Below are positions 31,117 through 33,488 of a stretch of 33,488 nucleotides of DNA, in pieces. Source of the stretch: Aphodosoma sp045658305. GTDB lineage: Bacteria; Bacteroidota; Bacteroidia; Bacteroidales; Paludibacteraceae. Positions within the stretch are counted from its first letter, which is position 1. Each line of letters opens with the position of its first letter. Both the position numbers and the translations under genes were made by a program. The stretch spans positions 1-33,488 of the forward strand of contig JAZOUT010000004.1 in assembly GCA_045658305.1 (NCBI GenBank), written 5' to 3'. The notes under the pieces are model-generated. The model made no database searches, was not told the DNA's origin, and saw only the letters and a list, made by a program, of their open reading frames with translations.

Positions 31117-31638
31117 ATGAATTTCAAACAAGCATTGAATAATATTAAGGCGTTTGCGTTTGATGTAGATGGCGTGTTGTCGGCTGGATGTATGCCTTTG
31201 GGTGTAGATGGTTTGCCGATGCGCATGATTAACATCAAAGATGGTTATGCCATTCAGCATGCTTCGAAACTCGGCTACCCTATTGCCATCATCACGGGCG
31301 GTCGCGTTGAGGCTGTGCGCCTACGTTTCGAAGGGCTCGGTTGCTCGGATATCTACCTCGGTGCATCCAACAAAATTGTGCAATGGGAAGAGTTTCTCGC
31401 AAAACACAACCTCAAAGCCGAAGAGGTGATGTATATGGGCGACGATATCCCCGACTATGAGGTGATGACTCGTTGTGGCATTGCTTGCGCCCCTGCCGAT
31501 GCTGCACCCGAAATCAAAGCCATTGCCCACTATATTTCCGACCGCAATGGCGGCGAAGGTTGTGGTCGCGACGTCATCGAACAAGTGCTAAAAGCTCAAG
31601 ACAAATGGATGCACAACTCCGATGCATACGCATGGTAA
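31117..31638 (+). CDS. kdsC: KdsC-like HAD phosphatase (3-deoxy-D-manno-octulosonate 8-phosphate phosphatase)
   Basis: HAD-superfamily C0 phosphatase of 173 residues, close to the usual KdsC length, normally a tetramer. It dephosphorylates KDO-8-phosphate in lipopolysaccharide core synthesis. Motif I FDVDGVL has the nucleophile D16 and acid/base D18. Motif II is AIITGGR, with the family-typical NIKDGYAIQHASKLGY before it. Motif III is MGDDIPDYEVM. The C-terminal GGEGCGRDVIEQVL is diagnostic for KdsC. YrbI-like phosphatases on related sugars are the alternative. It is followed, after heptamer arrays, by the UbiA-family gene. Confidence 0.88.
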   Translation: MNFKQALNNIKAFAFDVDGVLSAGCMPLGVDGLPMRMINIKDGYAIQHASKLGYPIAIITGGRVEAVRLRFEGLGCSDIYLGASNKIVQWEEFLAKHNLKAEEVMYMGDDIPDYEVMTRCGIACAPADAAPEIKAIAHYISDRNGGEGCGRDVIEQVLKAQDKWMHNSDAYAW

Positions 31639-31643
31639 CCTTT

Positions 31644-31722
31644 CAATGCACAATTCACAATTCATAATGCATAATTCATAATTAAATCATTCCTCACTCC
31701 TCATTCCTCACTCCTAACTACT
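31644..31722 (+). repeat. Heptamer arrays between kdsC and the UbiA gene
   Basis: Two word families follow each other in the same 7-bp period: CAATGCA, CAATTCA, CAATTCA, TAATGCA, TAATTCA, TAATTAA (31644-31685), then CATTCCT, CACTCCT, CATTCCT, CACTCCT, AACTACT (31688-31722). They end 12 bp before the ATG at 31735. Confidence 0.85.
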
Positions 31723-31734
31723 CTCTACTAAAAT

Positions 31735-32709
31735 ATGAAAATTCTCAGACCAATAAATGTTGCTTTCACTGCACTAATTCAAATACTTATCTATTGGTGC
31801 GTAATCGTGCCTACTCTCACTTCGTTTGGTGTTGCGTCAACCACACCATCTTGGGTCATTATGTGCGCCATTGCTGCCACTTCGCTCATCTGCGCTGGTG
31901 GTTATGTAATTAACGACTATTTCGATGTGAAAATTGACCGCATCAACCGTCCTGATAAAGTAATTGTTACCAATACTATGTCTAAAGCCGAAGCCATGCG
32001 CCTATACCAAATCGTTACTGGCATTGGCATCGTGTGTGGACTCGCCTCTGCGTTCTACCTCCGTAGCATCACTCTCGGCATGATTTACGTCATCGTGCCT
32101 GGCATGTTATGGTTCTACTCATCGTCATACAAACGCCAACTCATCGTAGGCAACCTCATCGTGGCACTCTCGGCTGGATTAGTGCCACTTGTGCCTATGT
32201 TTGTCGAAGCCTCTTCATTGAGCAACAAATATGGCGAACTTCTCAGTCAAACTCCTATCCTTCGCACTCTCTACGGTTGGGTATGTGCGTTTGCGCTCTT
32301 CTCTTTCCTCTTCACATTCATCCGCGAAGCTATCAAAGACCTTCAAGACGAACCTGGCGACCGCGAATACGAGTGCCATACTATGGCTGTGGTGTGGGGC
32401 GAAACTATCACTCGCATCGTGCTCACTGCACTTATCATCCTCACCAATGCCATTTTAGCCTATTTTGTATATGCTCTCATTCCATTCGAGGGCACACTCA
32501 CCTCACGCTATTTCCTCTTTGGCATCGCTACTCCAAGTGTCTGTTTGATTGCTATTTTGTGGTCGAAATCTTGCACTGCCTATGCCAACGCATCGTCGCT
32601 CTGCAAGTTCATTATGCTCATCGGCACCCTCTACGCGCTCATCTACCATTATCTACTTGCCGCCACCTACCACATCCCTATGTTCGGAATATTCCAGATA
32701 ATGCAATAA
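31735..32709 (+). CDS. UbiA-family prenyltransferase
   Basis: Integral membrane aromatic/lipid prenyltransferase of 324 residues with about nine hydrophobic helices. The first Asp-rich motif is NDYFDVKIDRINRPDK (NDxxDxxxDxxNRP, Mg-diphosphate binding), and the second is REAIKDLQDEPGDREYECHT. In Bacteroidota, close relatives next to maf are commonly labelled geranylgeranylglycerol-phosphate geranylgeranyltransferase, but the prenyl acceptor cannot be decided from sequence. The gene ends 13 bp before maf, so the two are co-transcribed. Confidence 0.9.
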   Translation: MKILRPINVAFTALIQILIYWCVIVPTLTSFGVASTTPSWVIMCAIAATSLICAGGYVINDYFDVKIDRINRPDKVIVTNTMSKAEAMRLYQIVTGIGIVCGLASAFYLRSITLGMIYVIVPGMLWFYSSSYKRQLIVGNLIVALSAGLVPLVPMFVEASSLSNKYGELLSQTPILRTLYGWVCAFALFSFLFTFIREAIKDLQDEPGDREYECHTMAVVWGETITRIVLTALIILTNAILAYFVYALIPFEGTLTSRYFLFGIATPSVCLIAILWSKSCTAYANASSLCKFIMLIGTLYALIYHYLLAATYHIPMFGIFQIMQ

Positions 32710-32722
32710 ACAAACTCAAACT

Positions 32723-33319
32723 ATGAATTCTCAACTTTCAACTTTCAACTTTCAACTTTTAACTTTTAATATAATATTGGGTTCGCAGTCCCCACGTCGC
32801 AAGGAGCTCCTTGCTGGCTTGGAGATCCCTTTCACCACTAAAGTCATCCCTGGCCTCGAAGAGACCTATCCCGCATCGCTCCAAGGCGAAGCTATCCCTG
32901 TATATCTTGCCGAACAAAAAGCCGATGCCTATACGTTAGAGGACAACGAACTTCTCATCACTGCCGACACTATCGTTTGGCTCGATGGCAAAGTATATGG
33001 CAAACCTGCCGACGAGGCTGAGGCTCACCAAATGTTGCGCGCTCTATCAGGTAAAACCCACGATGTAATCACTGGAGTATGCGTGCGTACTAACCAAAAG
33101 AACGTGTCGTTTGCCTCTACCACCAAGGTGCGCTTTGCCCACCTCACCGATGACGAAATCGCCCACTACATCAACAAATATCACCCTATGGACAAAGCTG
33201 GCTCATACGGCGTACAAGAATGGATTGGCTACATCGGCGTCGAACATATCGAAGGTTCATATTTTAACGTCATGGGCCTCCCTATACAGAAATTATATAC
33301 CGTATTGAAAGAGTTTTAA
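32723..33319 (+). CDS. maf: Maf-family nucleoside triphosphate pyrophosphatase
   Basis: House-cleaning nucleotide pyrophosphatase (dTTP/UTP or modified nucleotides), cytosolic, 198 residues. The core starts at IILGSQSPRRKELL (SxSPRR motif). Further signatures are ITADTIVWLDGKVYGKP, the MLRALSGKTHDVITGVCV segment and DKAGSYGVQEWIGYIGVEHIEGSYFNVMGLP. The first ~16 residues (MNSQLSTFNFQLLTFN) are encoded by a heptamer array and precede the usual Maf N-terminus, so the start has been extended by the repeat. No closer in-frame ATG exists before the SPRR motif. Confidence 0.92.
   Translation: MNSQLSTFNFQLLTFNIILGSQSPRRKELLAGLEIPFTTKVIPGLEETYPASLQGEAIPVYLAEQKADAYTLEDNELLITADTIVWLDGKVYGKPADEAEAHQMLRALSGKTHDVITGVCVRTNQKNVSFASTTKVRFAHLTDDEIAHYINKYHPMDKAGSYGVQEWIGYIGVEHIEGSYFNVMGLPIQKLYTVLKEF
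32726..32767 (+). repeat. Heptamer array encoding the Maf N-terminus
   Basis: AATTCTC, three AACTTTC and two AACTTTT units follow directly after the maf ATG. Six units total 42 bp, which is divisible by 3; loss or gain of a single unit would frameshift maf. Confidence 0.85.
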
Positions 33320-33333
33320 AATAAATATTTTTT

Positions 33334-33488
33334 AGACATAATGACATAAAACATATTTTTTTCATACTTTTACATAATGGTCTCGCTTTTACTCTGTAAA
33401 ATCTCGACACTAAAGACATATTTCGCGAAGCAAAAATGTAACTAAAAATCTGTCTTTCTTACGCCAAGATAAAAACTTTTGTTTTTAA
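33334..33488. mobile_element. Second copy of the MITE-like element, inverted, cut by the window end
   Basis: It begins with AGACATAATGACATAAAAC, the same terminal repeat as 30903-31098. The stretch 33373-33421 matches the reverse complement of 31012-31062 with few differences, and further similarity continues to GCCAAGATA near 33465. The far end lies beyond the window. Confidence 0.55.

Overview
The window looks like a chromosomal segment of a low-GC Bacteroidales bacterium. Evidence: promoters of the Bacteroidota type (TTG, then 19-20 bp, then TAnnTTTG) occur at many genes, Shine-Dalgarno sequences are nearly absent, and families typical of Bacteroidota are present (DUF4491, the DUF3791/DUF3990 triplet, CarboxypepD_reg-like and beta-barrel outer-membrane proteins, a large type II-C Cas9). 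I cannot name the genus.

Layout. 0.2-4.1 kb: a secreted CarboxypepD_reg-like protein, a MATE exporter overlapping a receiver-less OmpR-type regulator, a small beta-barrel protein and a DUF4491 membrane protein. 4.2-10.6 kb: a CLC channel/antiporter with CBS domains, small conserved proteins, a YbaK-type deacylase and valS. 10.8-18.8 kb: a complete type II-C CRISPR-Cas locus. It has 16 full 46-bp repeats plus one decayed repeat, a three-gene DUF3791/DUF3990 module that looks like a toxin-antitoxin system and sits between the array and cas2, then cas2, cas1 and cas9 (all minus strand), and a divergent tracrRNA just upstream of cas9. 19.2-26.1 kb, all minus strand: an AAA+ ATPase, an M13 metallopeptidase lipoprotein, an NtrY-like sensor kinase and rlmH. 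26.4-33.3 kb: nadC, a FemAB/GNAT-like protein, a small lipoprotein, a nitroreductase, a DUF2520 protein, a KdsC-like phosphatase, a UbiA-family prenyltransferase and Maf.

How the parts work together. The CRISPR locus appears intact. Cas9 retains the RuvC and HNH catalytic residues, Cas1 and Cas2 are full length, and the tracrRNA has an anti-repeat that pairs with the repeat in the minus-strand orientation. In that orientation every repeat contains a complete Bacteroidota promoter, so each spacer can be its own transcription unit. The tracrRNA is antisense to the predicted cas9 5' leader. A 37-bp element with 29 identities, ungapped, lies upstream of cas9 and upstream of the AAA+ ATPase gene, which suggests shared control.

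The most unusual signal outside CRISPR is a family of short arrays with a strict 7-bp period (words such as CAACTTT, CAATGCA, TAACTCC, CAATTCT, AAATTTC). They lie immediately upstream of start codons and also inside coding regions: one in the MATE gene, three in the FemAB-like gene and one encoding the Maf N-terminus. A roughly 196-bp element with terminal inverted repeats occurs twice in opposite orientation and flanks the kdsC-ubiA-maf genes.
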